64,000 nt of DNA from Eumeta japonica (lineage: Eukaryota; Arthropoda; Insecta; Lepidoptera; Psychidae). Below the pieces are notes generated by a model. It made no database searches and was not told where the DNA came from. It saw nothing but the letters and a program-made list of their open reading frames with translations. Shown here one piece after another: positions 47,073-58,578 of this stretch. Within the stretch, counting starts at the first letter, position 1. Every line of letters starts with the position of its first letter. The position numbers were made by a program, and so were the translations under genes. The stretch is from positions 1 through 64,000 of the forward strand of contig BGZK01001266.1 in assembly GCA_005406025.1 (NCBI GenBank), given 5' to 3'.

Positions 47073-47962
47073 ATAAGGCCGCTGGAATTGTGTATCGATT
47101 CACACTTAAAAATACTTATTATACAAGAGTAATTTTCGACTTTATAAAGTATGTCGATATTTTACAAAATTAAAAAACAGTCATAAAGCTTATGTATATG
47201 TAATTTAAGGTTAATATATAGTAATAAACAATATGATTAATGTTTATTGAATATTATTTATCTTCATACATGTCAACACACCTACTTATTCTATAATAAG
47301 TCAATTTTCTTCAGTGTAGAATCCCATTATCAATTAATAATTATACATTTCAACAGACGATTTACGACTCGATGCTCCCGGTTAAATTTTTATATATTTA
47401 TTTTTACCATTCACATATATTTACAAAATACATTAATTTAACAAATTTAATGATGTTCCAGACACACGATCTAAAATTTTTGAGAATATTTTCAAAGTAA
47501 GGAATGCGTTTTTTTAACTCACACTCGCAGTCTTCTAATGGTCGTAATGGTTGAAACAAGGCAATAAAAATTAATCAACGACTAGCGCCATTTATAATTA
47601 CTTGTGATGATTTATATTAATCAGATTAAATGCGCACGCATTTCGAATGTAAAAACTAAAAAAAATATCCAAAACGAAGGAGGGAAGGAACTTCACGCAG
47701 TTGATTATTAGTAGGCAAGTACCTAACGACATTGTTAACAACATAAATGCACGCTAAGTTTTCACACTCCGTACAATATATCGCGTTTTTTTTTTATTTT
47801 AACCAATCCATACATAAAAATGTAATTGAAATTTAAAAGATTTTCATACCAATATACAATATGACACAATATGATTATTTATTTGTTAAATTTGTAAATA
47901 ACTCTTTATTTAATTTCAATAAATGTTTAAGAATTTTTAATGTTCAAATTATAAATATTACT
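47073..47962. other. AT-rich non-coding DNA
   Basis: No supported feature. Confidence 0.5.
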
Positions 47963-47975
47963 TTTTCATGGGGAT
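47963..47975 (+). repeat. Left 13-bp inverted repeat bounding the 94-bp array
   Basis: 'ttttcatggggat', perfectly complementary to 52005-52017. Confidence 0.8.
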
Positions 47976-48007
47976 GGTCTCTATGCTCTTCGTATTATAG
48001 ATGTACT

Positions 48008-51000
48008 AGATGGCGCTAGATGTCGCAGTGCAACGACTTTTACACAGGTAATGAAACACAGAGAGTATTTCTGCGACATCTGTTTTGCTATAACTCGTAA
48101 TGAGTAGATGGTGTTGCAGGCCATGAATTTTACACAGTTAGACAATGAAACGCAGAGAGTATTTCTGCGACATCTGTTTTGCTATAATTCGTAGCGAGTA
48201 GATGGTGCTGTAGGCCATGATTTTTGCACAGTTAGACAATGAAACACAGAGAGTATTTCTGCATCATCTGTTTTGCTGTAACTCGTAATGAAGTAGATGG
48301 TGCCGCAAGCTATGACTTTTACACAGTTAGACAATGAAACACAGAGAGTATTTCTGCAACATCTGTTTTGCTATAACTCGTAACGAGTAGATGGTGCTGC
48401 AAGCCGTGACTTTTACACAGTTAGACAATGAACCACAGAGAGTATTTCTGCGACATTTGTTTTGCTATAACTCGTAACGAGTAGATGATGCTGCAGGCCA
48501 TGACTTTTATACAGTAAGATAATGAAACACAGAGAGTATTTCTGCATCATCTGTTTTGCTGTAACTCGTAATGAAGTAGATGGTGCCGCAAGCTATGACT
48601 TTTACACAGTTAGACAATGAAACACAGAGAGTATTTCTGCGACATCTGTTTTGCTATAACTCGTAACGAGTAGATGGTGCCGCAAACTATGACTTTTACA
48701 CAGTTAGACAATGAAACACAGAGAGTATTTCTGCAACATCTGTTTTGCTATAACTCGTAACGAGTAGATGATGCTGCAGGCCATGACTTTTACACAGTAA
48801 GATAATGAAACACAGAGAGTATTTCTGCATCATCTGTTTTGCTGTAACTCGTAATGAAGTAGATGGTGCCGCAAGCTATGACTTTTACACAGTTAGAAAA
48901 TGAAACACAGAGAGTATTTCTGCGACATCTGTTTTGCTATAACTCGTAACGAGTAGATGGTGCTGCAAGCCGTGACTTTTACATAGTTAGACAATGAACC
49001 ACAGAGAGTATTTCTGCGACATTTGTTTTGCTGTAACTCGTAATGAGTAGATGGTGCCGCAAGCTATGACTTTACACAGTTAGACAATGAACCACAGAGA
49101 GTATTTCTGCGACATCTGTTTTGCTATAACTCGTAACGAGTAGATGGTGCTGCAAGCCGTGACTTTTACACAGTTAGACAATGAACCACAGAGAGTATTT
49201 CTGCGACATCTGTTTTGCTATAACTCGTAACGAGTAGATGGTGCTGCAAGCCATGACTTTTACACAGTTAGACAATGAACCACAGAGAGTATTTCTGCGA
49301 CATCTATTTTGCTATAACTCGTAACGAGTAGATGGTGCTGCAAGCCATGACTTTTACACAGTTAGACAATGAACCACAGAGAGTATTTCTGCGACATCTG
49401 TTTTGCTATAACTCGTAACGAGTAGATGATGCTGCAGGCCATGACTTTTACATAGTAAGATAATGAAACACAGAGAGTATTTCTGCGACATCTGTTTTGC
49501 TATAACTCGTAACGAGTAGATAGTGCTGCAAGCCATGACTTTTACACAGTTAGACAATGCACCACAGAGAGTATTTCTGCGACATCTGTTTTGCTATAAC
49601 TCGTAACGAGTAGATGGTGCTGCAAGCCGTGACTTTTACACAGTTAGACAATGAACCACAGAGAGTATTTCTGCGACATCGGTTTTGCTATAACTCGTAA
49701 CGAGTAGATGGTGCTGCAAGCCGTGACTTTTACACAGTTAGACAATGAACCACAGAGAGTATTTCTGCGACATCTGTTTTGCTATAACTCGTAACGAGTA
49801 GATGGTGCTGCAAGCCGTGACTTTTACACAGTTAGACAATGAACTACAGAGAGTATTTCTGCGACATCTATTTTGCTATAACTCGTAATGAACTAGATGG
49901 TGCCGCAAGCTATGACTTTTACACAGTTATTCAATGAAACACGGAGAGTATTTCTGCGACATCTGTTTTGCTATAACTCGTAACGAGTAGATGGTGCTGC
50001 AAGCCGTGACTTTTACACAGTTAGACAATGAACCACAGAGAGTATTTCTGCATCATCTGTTTTGCTGTAACTCGTAATGAAGTAGATGGTGCCGCAAGCT
50101 ATGACTTTTACACAGTTAGAAAATGAAACACAGAGAGTATTTCTGCGACATCTGTTTTGCTATAACTCGTAACGAGTAGATGGTGCTGCAAGCCGTGACT
50201 TTTACACAGTTAGACAATGAACCACAGAGAGTATTTCTGCGACATCTGTTTTGCTATAACTCGTAACGAGTAGATGGTGCTGCAAGCCGTGACTTTTACA
50301 CAGTTAGACAATGAACCACAGAGAGTATTTCTGCATCATCTGTTTTGCTGTAACTCGTAATGAAGTAGATGGTGCCGCAAGCTATGACTTTTACACAGTT
50401 AGAAAATGAAACACAGAGAGTATTTCTGCGACATCTGTTTTGCTATAACTCGTAACGAGTAGATGGTGCTGCAAGCCGTGACTTTTACACAGTTAGACAA
50501 AGAACCACAGATAGTATTTCTGCGACATCTGTTTTGCTATAACTCGTAACGAGTAGATGGTGCTGCAAGCCGTGACTTTTACACAGTTAGACAATGAACC
50601 ACAAAGAGTATTTCTGCGACATTTGTTTTGCTGTAACTCGTAATGAGTAGATGGTGCCGCAAGCTATGACTTTTACACAGTTAGACAATGAACCACAGAG
50701 AGTATTTCTGCGACATCTGTTTTGCTATAACTCGTAACGAGTAGATGGTGCTGCAAGCCGTGACTTTTACACAGTTAGACAATGAACCACAGATAGTATT
50801 TCTGCGACATCTGTTTTGCTATAACTCGTAACGAGTAGATGGTGCTGCAAGCCGTGACTTTTACACAGTTAGACAATGAACCACAGATAGTATTTCTGCG
50901 ACATCTGTTTTGCTATAACTCGTAACGAGTAGATGGTGCTGCAAGCCGTGACTTTTACACAGTTAGACAATGAACCACAGATAGTATTTCTGCGACATCT

Positions 51001-51990
51001 GTTTTGCTATAACTCGTAACGAGTAGATGGTGCTGCAAGCCGTGACTTTTACACAGTTAGACAATGAACCACAGAGAGTATTTCTGCGACATCTGTTTTG
51101 CTATAACTCGTAACGAGTAGATGGTGCTGCAAGCCGTGACTTTTACACAGTTAGACAATGAACCACAAAGAGTATTTCTGCGACATTTGTTTTGCTGTAA
51201 CTCGTAATGAGTAGATGGTGCCGCAAGCTATGACTTTTACACAGTTAGACAATGAACCACAGAGAGTATTTCTGCGACATCTGTTTTGCTATAACTCGTA
51301 ACGAGCAGATGGTGCTGCAAGCCGTGACTTTTACACAGTTAGACAATGAACCACAGATAGTATTTCTGCGACATCTGTTTTGCTATAACTCGTAACGAGT
51401 AGATGGTGCTGCAAGCCGTGACTTTTACACAGTTAGACAATGAACCACAGAGAGTATTTCTGCGACATCTGTTTTGCTATAACTCGTAACGAGTAGATGG
51501 TGCTGCAAGCCGTGACTTTTACACAGTTAGACAATGAACCACAGAGAGTATTTCTGCGACATCTGTTTTGCTATAACTCTTAACGAGTAGATGGTGCTGC
51601 AAGCCATGACTTTTACACAGTTTGACAATGAACCACAGAGAGTATTTCTACGACATCTGTTTTGCTATAACTCGTAACGAGTAGATGGTGCTGCAAGCCG
51701 TGACTTTTACACAGTTAGACAATGAACCACAGAGAGTATTTCTGCGACATCTGTTTTGCTATAACTCGTAACGAGTAGATGGTGCTGCAAGCCGTGACTT
51801 TTACACAGTTTGACAATGAACCACAGAGAGTATTTCTGCGACATCTGTTTTGCTATAACTCTTAACGAGTAGATGGTGCTGCAAGCCATGACTTTTACAC
51901 AGTTTGACAATGAACCACAGAGAGTATTTCTGCGACATCTGTTTTGCTATAACTCTTAACGAGTAGATGGTGCTGCAGGCCATGACTTTT
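48008..51990 (+). repeat. Tandem array, unit 94 bp, about 42 copies
   Basis: Each unit has 'agagagtatttctgcgacat', 'ctgttttgctataactcg', the palindrome actcgtaacgagt, 'agatggtgctgcaagcc' and 'gacttttacacagttagac'. Spacing of 'ctgcgacatc' is 93-95 bp throughout. Within a unit 'ctgcgacatct' can pair imperfectly with 'agatggtgctgcag'. Variant units (ctgcatcatc, with 'aatgaagtag') recur every 283 bp in two places. The right half is more uniform, with 'cacagatag' and 'ctcttaacgag' variants. The unit is not a multiple of three, so 65-81-codon minus frames are artefacts. Confidence 0.97.
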
Positions 51991-52004
51991 GTATCCTTAA
52001 ACTG

Positions 52005-52017
52005 ATCCCCATGAAAA
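52005..52017 (-). repeat. Right 13-bp inverted repeat bounding the 94-bp array
   Basis: 'atccccatgaaaa', complementary to 47963-47975. It lies 15 bp after the last recognisable unit. Confidence 0.8.
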
Positions 52018-54090
52018 CTGGTGTATATAGTAGGGCATTTCGACACAAAAAATATTTTTAAGTTATCAATTTTATGAACTTATCATGTTAGGTTCGAACT
52101 GCGACATGTGCATAGTGCATTATGTAATGCATAGTGCATCCGTACATTGTCCAAAAAAAATTACTTATTATAGTCAGGTATTGCGTTTTATTAAGTAAAT
52201 ATTATATAATGGATTTAAAATGTTTGCCTTTAAATGCAAACATTTAAATGCAGACATTTAAATGTCACCTTTCATTTATATTTAATTATTTACTTTAATA
52301 TTCTAACGACGTTGATATCGTTATGAAAAAATTATAACTCGTTCAAAAATAGATCTGGAAAGATTTAGACGCTACAGACTAACCCTAAAACCTACCGCTA
52401 TTTTTGAGCACAAAGAAAAAAAAGTAAGTAAACTTTTTAAAAGCGCGGAGACTCGATTTTACCAATCTATTCGTTTAGAAGTTATTAATTTCTTTTCTTA
52501 TTTTTCTTGGATATCTTTGGATTAAATTGATCGATTTAATGGGTTTAGTAGCATTCAAAGTAGTCTATGAATGACTCGTCACATTAACCTGATATTGTAT
52601 TTTAGTAATGATCGATTTAATATTTTGGTTCGTTAGGTTAATTAAAATGAGTTTTTTTTTTTATATAAATACTCATTTTAATTAATCTAACGATCTCAAA
52701 TTTTCAGGAAATTCAAATGAAATTTTAATAAAATTTTTTGATCAGTCGATTTGTTTATGGTTATAACAAAATAAAACAGTATTTTTGATAATGTTTATCG
52801 ATTTACCAGAACCATATTATCTTTATATTATTTAATTTAGTGGTGTTGACGTCCTTGGACGTAGTTTTTTTTTTTTAATATAATTCATTATTTATTAAAA
52901 GCGATTAGCTTGAAAACTACGCGGTAATTTTTTTTTTATGTGTGAGTTTTACATTTTTGAGTTTATTTAATTTTGATTTTGATGTTGTTGATATGTTGAT
53001 AATTGATTAGAACCTTTCAAATATTTCTAGCCCGATCGAAACCTGTTTATTGATTAAAATGTTATGGAGGGTTTACACACATACGCAAATAAACACACAT
53101 TTTCCTCCTTTTGCATGCAAACACGCACACTTTCACGCGGCACACAAATATTAGTACGTATACATATACCAACTTATTATCGTAAAAAACTGTAAAAGAA
53201 TAACTTTCTAGGAACTTAAAATATCGTATGTTTATTTGTTATGAAAAGTCGACTTTCAAAAATCGGGGGGAAAATAATGTTTACCGAATTTATTTTAAGT
53301 TTCAAATTTTTTTAACGGAAAGTTAAAGAAACTGCATCGAGACAAACTGTAGAACCGACCAGAGTCGGAGGTCCAGGATGCGTGAAGTTGGTTTATCACA
53401 TATGAATATGATTGTTCGTTGTCTATAAAATGTTCTAATTAAAAAGTTGTTTCTATGTAACTATATTTAAGACGAATTAATTGCACTAAACTTAAGCCTT
53501 TAAATTTGATAGTTTGTCCATATGTTATCTGGCAAATCATATGTTTACGTTTACCACTAACGCTTTTTTTTGGTTTTCGGTGCAATTCGCCGTTATTATT
53601 TTTTTTACTTATATAAAAAGAATTGCATTTGCAATTTTGATGTTTTTGAAGAAACAGATTTGATCTTTTTTGATTTTCCGTGAGACATTAAATTAACCCG
53701 TGACGTTCACGTCGAACTAAAAAATTATACGAGTTTGTCAAACGAAATATCACCTGCTATCAAAATAATCTTTTATATTTGGGTAAGTGATGAGTAAAAT
53801 CATCGTAATGAAATCTTTTAGACCTTACACGCTAACATCTTACCTTTTAACCACCTCATTTGAAATTGGACCTTAATTTTTATACCTTTTATGCTGTAAA
53901 TTGATGTGTACAGTCGCAATTAATGAAATTTAATTGTCATTGCGTAGGAGACGTCTAATATTTAATTGACATATTAACAACTATCAAGCACATTCTATGT
54001 CGAAGAGGTTGATATAGGCACCCGTTGGAGCGTGTGATGAAGTAACCGATTGTAGATAATTATATTATTAAAAAAAAAAAAGAAATTGTT
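52018..54090. other. AT-rich non-coding DNA
   Basis: No gene. 52220-52270 has short tandem 'aaatgcaaacattt' words. Confidence 0.5.
52630..52693. repeat. 23-bp inverted repeat, 18-nt T-rich loop
   Basis: 'tcgttaggttaattaaaatg' begins the arm 52630-52652, pairing with 52671-52693 with one mismatch. Confidence 0.9.
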
Positions 54091-54099
54091 ATCTGTCTA

Positions 54100-54320
54100 T
54101 CCGGATCGTTATCGACGACCTACAGGGGCGCGGGCAGGTGCGGCGTGCCTGCCCGCGTTCCGTTTTATAAATATGCAGGGAACAGCATAGTTGTAGCCTC
54201 GGCGGCCATTGTTCAAGTACTCGGAACCGCGTGTCACGAGCGACATTCTGAAGTCGAAGGTGGCTTTTTTTTGCCGCGATCGCATAATGCTCGCGATTAG
54301 CGTTCGCCATTTTGTATCGT
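54100..54320. promoter_or_regulatory. GC-rich island with a 10-bp GC hairpin
   Basis: 'cgcgggcagg' (54129-54138) pairs exactly with 'cctgcccgcg' (54148-54157). 'ttttataaatatgc' follows, then 'gcctcggcggccattgttc'. Could be a promoter-like or regulatory element. No coding frame. Confidence 0.3.
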
Positions 54321-54689
54321 CACATCGATTCCACGTAATAATTCGTTATTGTACTACTCGTAAAAGTTGTAAGTCATATAATAAAGGAATTATATAATCA
54401 CTTATGTTTCGTCAACAGTTGTTGCTGTTTGTCTTTGTCCTTTACATTTTTTTTATAATGTTTTACCATTCAATGTTAATTATTACTTCAATGTTTAGGG
54501 ATACTTCTGTTACTGATTCGTGTGAATGTTATCCGTTTATATAAATTATGAGTTTGTTTTGCAGTAACAGCAGACGAATTAATGCATTTCAAACTACAAA
54601 TCCACTTCTTCGATCCTTTAAATTTACAAACACTCCGTTGTCTATTTAAATTGTTGTGTCATACATTCCCACAGTCTATCTAATTTTAA

Positions 54690-54938
54690 AGGGAGGGCCT
54701 TTGACATTAAGAGCCTTTCGCTGGTCCAGAGTGGGTCGAGGCTGCTAATTATTTTCGCTGTCACCATTGCGATGACAGTATCTAAGACCGGACACTTACT
54801 TTATAAAGTACAAAATGGGTCGTGTATTTTGACTTAAATAGGGATAACTCACCCGTCAATTTTCCTGGGGTCAAGATCGAACTCACTACCTTGTGGTTCG
54901 AAGGTGACGCTCTTAAAAACTGAGCCACCACCGATCAT
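54690..54938 (-). mobile_element. tRNA-derived SINE, copy B
   Basis: On the minus strand it begins 'ggtggtggctcagttttt' (A box), then 'cgaaccacaaggtagtgag' and 'gttcgatcttgacccc' (B box). The body has 'gtcatcgcaatggtgac', matching the SINE at 13861-14175. About 250 bp with a good promoter layout, though the head is decayed and cannot be a functional tRNA. Confidence 0.75.
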
Positions 54939-55265
54939 ATAAATTCTTATCCTTATACCACGTGAATATTAATAATAAAATTTATTTTTAATATTTTTTT
55001 GATAAATATTAAAAATAACCGAATAACTGTAAGTAATCCTGAACTGAAGTGCCGTAAAGTCCTGAGGAAGAATTGAACAGTGATCACGAATAAAATGAAG
55101 CAAAGTAACATAAGCTTTATTTTAAACCGTCACGCAATCACAAATTTTATTTCAAATTATCGCATTGCAGTTGCATATGTTCTATTCCAAACGACTGTGG
55201 GTGACCAACTGCAAAAATTGCAATTGTGCTTCATCGTGTTAAACACAAGGAAATACGCGCTCCGT
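54939..55265. other. AT-rich non-coding DNA
   Basis: No supported feature. Confidence 0.5.
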
Positions 55266-55269
55266 CATT

Positions 55270-55370
55270 AGTCAGGTCCGCGCGGTTACAAATTACATCG
55301 GAGCGCCGCCACTTGCTCGCGACATATGTCGGAACCACGCCGCTTCCACTTTCTGATGGGGGTTAAAAGG
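55270..55370. promoter_or_regulatory. GC-rich island
   Basis: 'gtccgcgcggttacaaatta' and 'ggagcgccgccacttgctcg'. A small CpG-containing island. Confidence 0.2.
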
Positions 55371-55834
55371 TTGCTATGGAACTCCCTTGTTGGATGTATT
55401 AGATTTAAGATGGCATGTAACTTCAGCATGTGATTATTTAATTATAACAAAAGAATTAAATGTGTGACCAATTTCTTTTAGATTTTTTTTACAAAACAAT
55501 TACGTATGAATTTCTTTGAAAATTAAAACAAATGAATATAAAACATAATAGAAAAATTATATTAATTTTATGTTAATACATAACTTAATAATTTATAGGT
55601 CAAAGCACATTGAAAGCATTCGTTTTTCATAGAATTAAATAGAATCATCTGAAAAGGTATTAAGTTTTTTTTTTGATATCAATTTCTAGTAGGTAATATG
55701 TATTACAAATAAAGCGTTAAGACGGTGATTTCGAAAAATTGTATACATTGTTAAAATCTTAGTGTTATTTTTTTCCACACAACTCAAACACAATAAACAC
55801 AAAACAAAATACGACCGCTTAATAATAAGGAACC

Positions 55835-55960
55835 CTAAAAACGCGAGGGCGTCGAATCAAGCCGTTAGTTTCGCACGAACAATCAAACTGAATCGCGCCG
55901 ATTGGTGCGCTGCGGCCGACAGACGGACGGACGTGTGACTGCCGCCGCGAATGTTTATTA
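55835..55960. promoter_or_regulatory. GC-rich island before a 162-codon frame
   Basis: 'cgcgccgattggtgcgctgc' and 'ggccgacagacggacgg'. A tail-like 'aaggaaccctaaaaacgc' just before it (55827) may be the end of a dispersed element. Confidence 0.25.
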
Positions 55961-56390
55961 CTGGGCCTCTGTGTCATTAATCAAGAAGACCGTATTCAAA
56001 AATATATTTACCCTAAAAGCGTATTCCTTTCATGATCAGTTTTGCAAAGTTCGTTGTTTTGGTACAAATAAACAAAGTAATCAACTATTTTACAAATACG
56101 TATTCATACCAATAGTCTTTGATAAACGGTTGCGCATTTCTTTAAAACAGCGATTTGTTACTTGTGATGGTAATATCTCATACCCCTCTTCAAAACAGTT
56201 GAATTCATATGTAGTTAGTTACCATGGAATACGCTTTTTTAACAGTTTAATACAATCAGTTTTATATAACTATTTACATATAAAATTAGGTTATAAGAAT
56301 ACAAGACTCAAACAGTGTCAACTCTTTCATTTTCAAACTAAAAGTCTGTCTGATTTAGACGCATTATGTAAGCGTCAAATCGCTATTTAA
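55902..56390 (+). CDS. 162-codon open frame, unrecognised or non-LTR relic
   Basis: The longest open frame in the window. After about residue 15 it is evenly composed for AT-rich DNA. FKNIFTLKAYSF near residue 33 and GIRFFNSL near residue 110 are in the order and spacing of the region after the reverse transcriptase in insect CR1/jockey-like elements (F..L.ILTL...; G...FN.LP). The critical P after FNSL is missing. No acceptor, promoter or poly-A signal is clear. A young transposon fragment or chance is more likely than a host gene. Confidence 0.25.
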   Translation: MVRCGRQTDGRVTAAANVYYWASVSLIKKTVFKNIFTLKAYSFHDQFCKVRCFGTNKQSNQLFYKYVFIPIVFDKRLRISLKQRFVTCDGNISYPSSKQLNSYVVSYHGIRFFNSLIQSVLYNYLHIKLGYKNTRLKQCQLFHFQTKSLSDLDALCKRQIAI

Positions 56391-56459
56391 AAAAAAAGAG
56401 AACCATAACCGATATCAATAGACCTCTAACAATATCAAACGAACTGGTGTAATATTAAC

Positions 56460-56725
56460 TTTGTGATTATCGAAGCGGTCGCTATAAACATCGCCATCGC
56501 TAATTGAGTCACCGAATCTCCCGCGCCGGAGTCGACGGCGCGTCCAAACAAATGGCGGCGATAAGGCGTTATGAAAACTTTCGCCATCAAATTAAGTAGA
56601 AGCCGGAGACGCGCGGGCGGCATACGCTGATAAAAGTGCGCGGCAGATAGCGCGGACGCAATAAACCATGTCAATAATTGGTAGGGAAGCGCCGTTGGAG
56701 CGACCCCATACACGTGCACACTACG
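56460..56725. promoter_or_regulatory. GC-rich island with Hox, AP-1-like words
   Basis: Contains 'gctaattgagtcacc' (TAATT beside TGAGTCA), 'ataaggcgttatga', 'aataaaccatgtcaataatt' and GC words such as 'gacggcgcgtcc'. The overlapping 123-codon minus frame lacks motifs. One of the better enhancer candidates by motif density. Confidence 0.35.
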
Positions 56726-57014
56726 GGACCGTGCACAGTCAAAAGACTGTGTGTATAATACGTAATATAGTAATGAATAAGAAAATAAAAATATTTCCCT
56801 TGTCATACTAAAATATTCTCAGATTAGTTTGGTTAGTTTGACATCAGTCCGGTAGCAAATTTTAATGAAAATACTGACATACATACTAGATATTAACATT
56901 CACACTAGTTTGTGAACTGGCCAGAACATAAACGTAGCCAAGTTTATGTTATGTTCTTATAAGCGTACACACATAAATATTAATGCAAAGGCGATTTGTA
57001 ATTCTTTACCGTGG

Positions 57015-57440
57015 TTCGTTTGTAGGTATTCAATTATACATGTATACCTACATTAATAAAAGTGAAATTTCTGTCTGTAATTTCAAAATATCAAAAAGTC
57101 TATCGAGTTATTTATATTTTATTTTATCAATACCCAAACTACCCTTGCTAAGAATTTAGTCTGCCTGTTTGTATGTGCGAGATAGTCTTTGAAACAACCG
57201 AACCGATCTTGATGAAACTTTCGCTGGAAGATAAAAGTGCTTCTTACGCTACATAGTCCGGTCAAAATAAACATATACTCGTAGAACGTGATTCTTTCAA
57301 CATTTAGAATTGTGATATCTCAGGAACAATGATGCTTCGAAAAAGAAGTATAAGGGCTATTTTTGTAGATAATCGTTTTCAAAAAAAATCCAAAAATCTC
57401 AAATTTGATCTATGACTCCGAATAACTGTTTTAGCACAAA
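57015..57440 (+). mobile_element. Degraded non-autonomous element
   Basis: 'tagtctgcctgtttgtatg' and 'accgaaccgatcttgatgaa' then 'cttcttacgctacatag' resemble interior phrases of lepidopteran non-autonomous elements. Ends not found. Confidence 0.35.
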
Positions 57441-57464
57441 TGATATCGATGGGGACTTTTGACA

Positions 57465-57508
57465 CTTTATTTGTAGTGGTGTACTTGGGTACACCACTAC
57501 AAATAAAG
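57465..57508. repeat. Perfect 20-bp inverted repeat, 4-nt loop
   Basis: 'ctttatttgtagtggtgtac' at 57465-57484 is exactly complementary to 57489-57508, loop ttgg. Confidence 0.95.
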
Positions 57509-58578
57509 ATCTTGGGGTCTTAGCCAAAAATTTGCAGTGTCGGATTATTATTATTTGACCACTATTTTTATGACTAATTTGATCGAACTAATAACATATA
57601 CAAACATATAGGGTAATATAACATACACAAAGCTACATATACTTTTTATTTTATAAATTTTCATGAGTTTTTAAGTGAAAATTAAATTGAAATCATTCAA
57701 TTTTCTCGCAGACAGAACTGTGGACAAAAGCTATTAAAAATATAGTTTTTAATATGATATGTAATCCATATTAAATTTACAGGTAATTCATAGATTATTT
57801 GCCACAATTAAAAAATATCATGTATTTTGTGTGAGATGTTTTCTTTTCCCTTTCGAAATAACGTAAAATATGGCAAAACCAAGTATTCCCTACATTGTGT
57901 TCAAAATTTTTCAGTTACGATATCTATTCATAGACAATGATCATATTTAAATTTTTATATTGACGACAAGCAAGAAAGCTCTCAATTAACTTATTCTCTA
58001 TCAAAATCCAACTGTCACACACCCACTTACGGATTTTTTGAAGAAAAAAATTCATATTTTTTTCGTATTAAAACAGATATTTTTCTCAAAATATTTTATG
58101 TTCGCAGCGGGCGCACAAAGCGAACGCGCACTCGTCTTTGCTGGGGGGGAACAAGGGCTGCGCGTCTTCGCGCTGTAATTTATGACGGATACCAATTTGT
58201 AGAATCGTATTAAAAGGCAGAAGTAAACTGTTGAATGGCCCGAAAAATGGGGTGAATGCGTCCAGCGGACGCTCTTTATGGAAATAGTTTTTCTTTGTTG
58301 TCAATTACTACTCGTTTTATTGCGTAATATTCGGCTGGTACGAAAAGTAAAAGCGTTAGTTTCTTCCGAGAAGGTACCGGATGCGAATCATTAACGGGGA
58401 TGAATTGTCTTATGTGTTTTTAGCTCGAATGAAATAAATCATGTCCTCTGTGCCTCGGAAGGCACGCTAACACTTCGATCCATGCAGTTGTCTCCGAATT
58501 GGTGACAGCCGTTGTGTACGGCCTCCAACTTGGATTGCACTAACGTAGAGGACTCAATTTTTTGATCTTAAATAAAAG
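57509..58578. other. AT-rich non-coding DNA
   Basis: No supported gene. 58100-58300 is slightly less AT-rich with no motif. Confidence 0.45.

Noticed and set aside
48008..51990. CRISPR array
   Set aside because: Units are directly adjacent, with no unique spacers; this is a satellite-type array.
49354..52046. Three similar 67-81-codon minus-strand frames in the array, containing repeated 'SHGLQHHLLV'
   Set aside because: They arise from tandem copies of a 94-bp unit, which is not a multiple of three. Frames shift at each unit and have no start or regulatory context.
56435..56806. 123-codon minus-strand frame
   Set aside because: Shadow frame across a GC island with clustered regulatory-type words.
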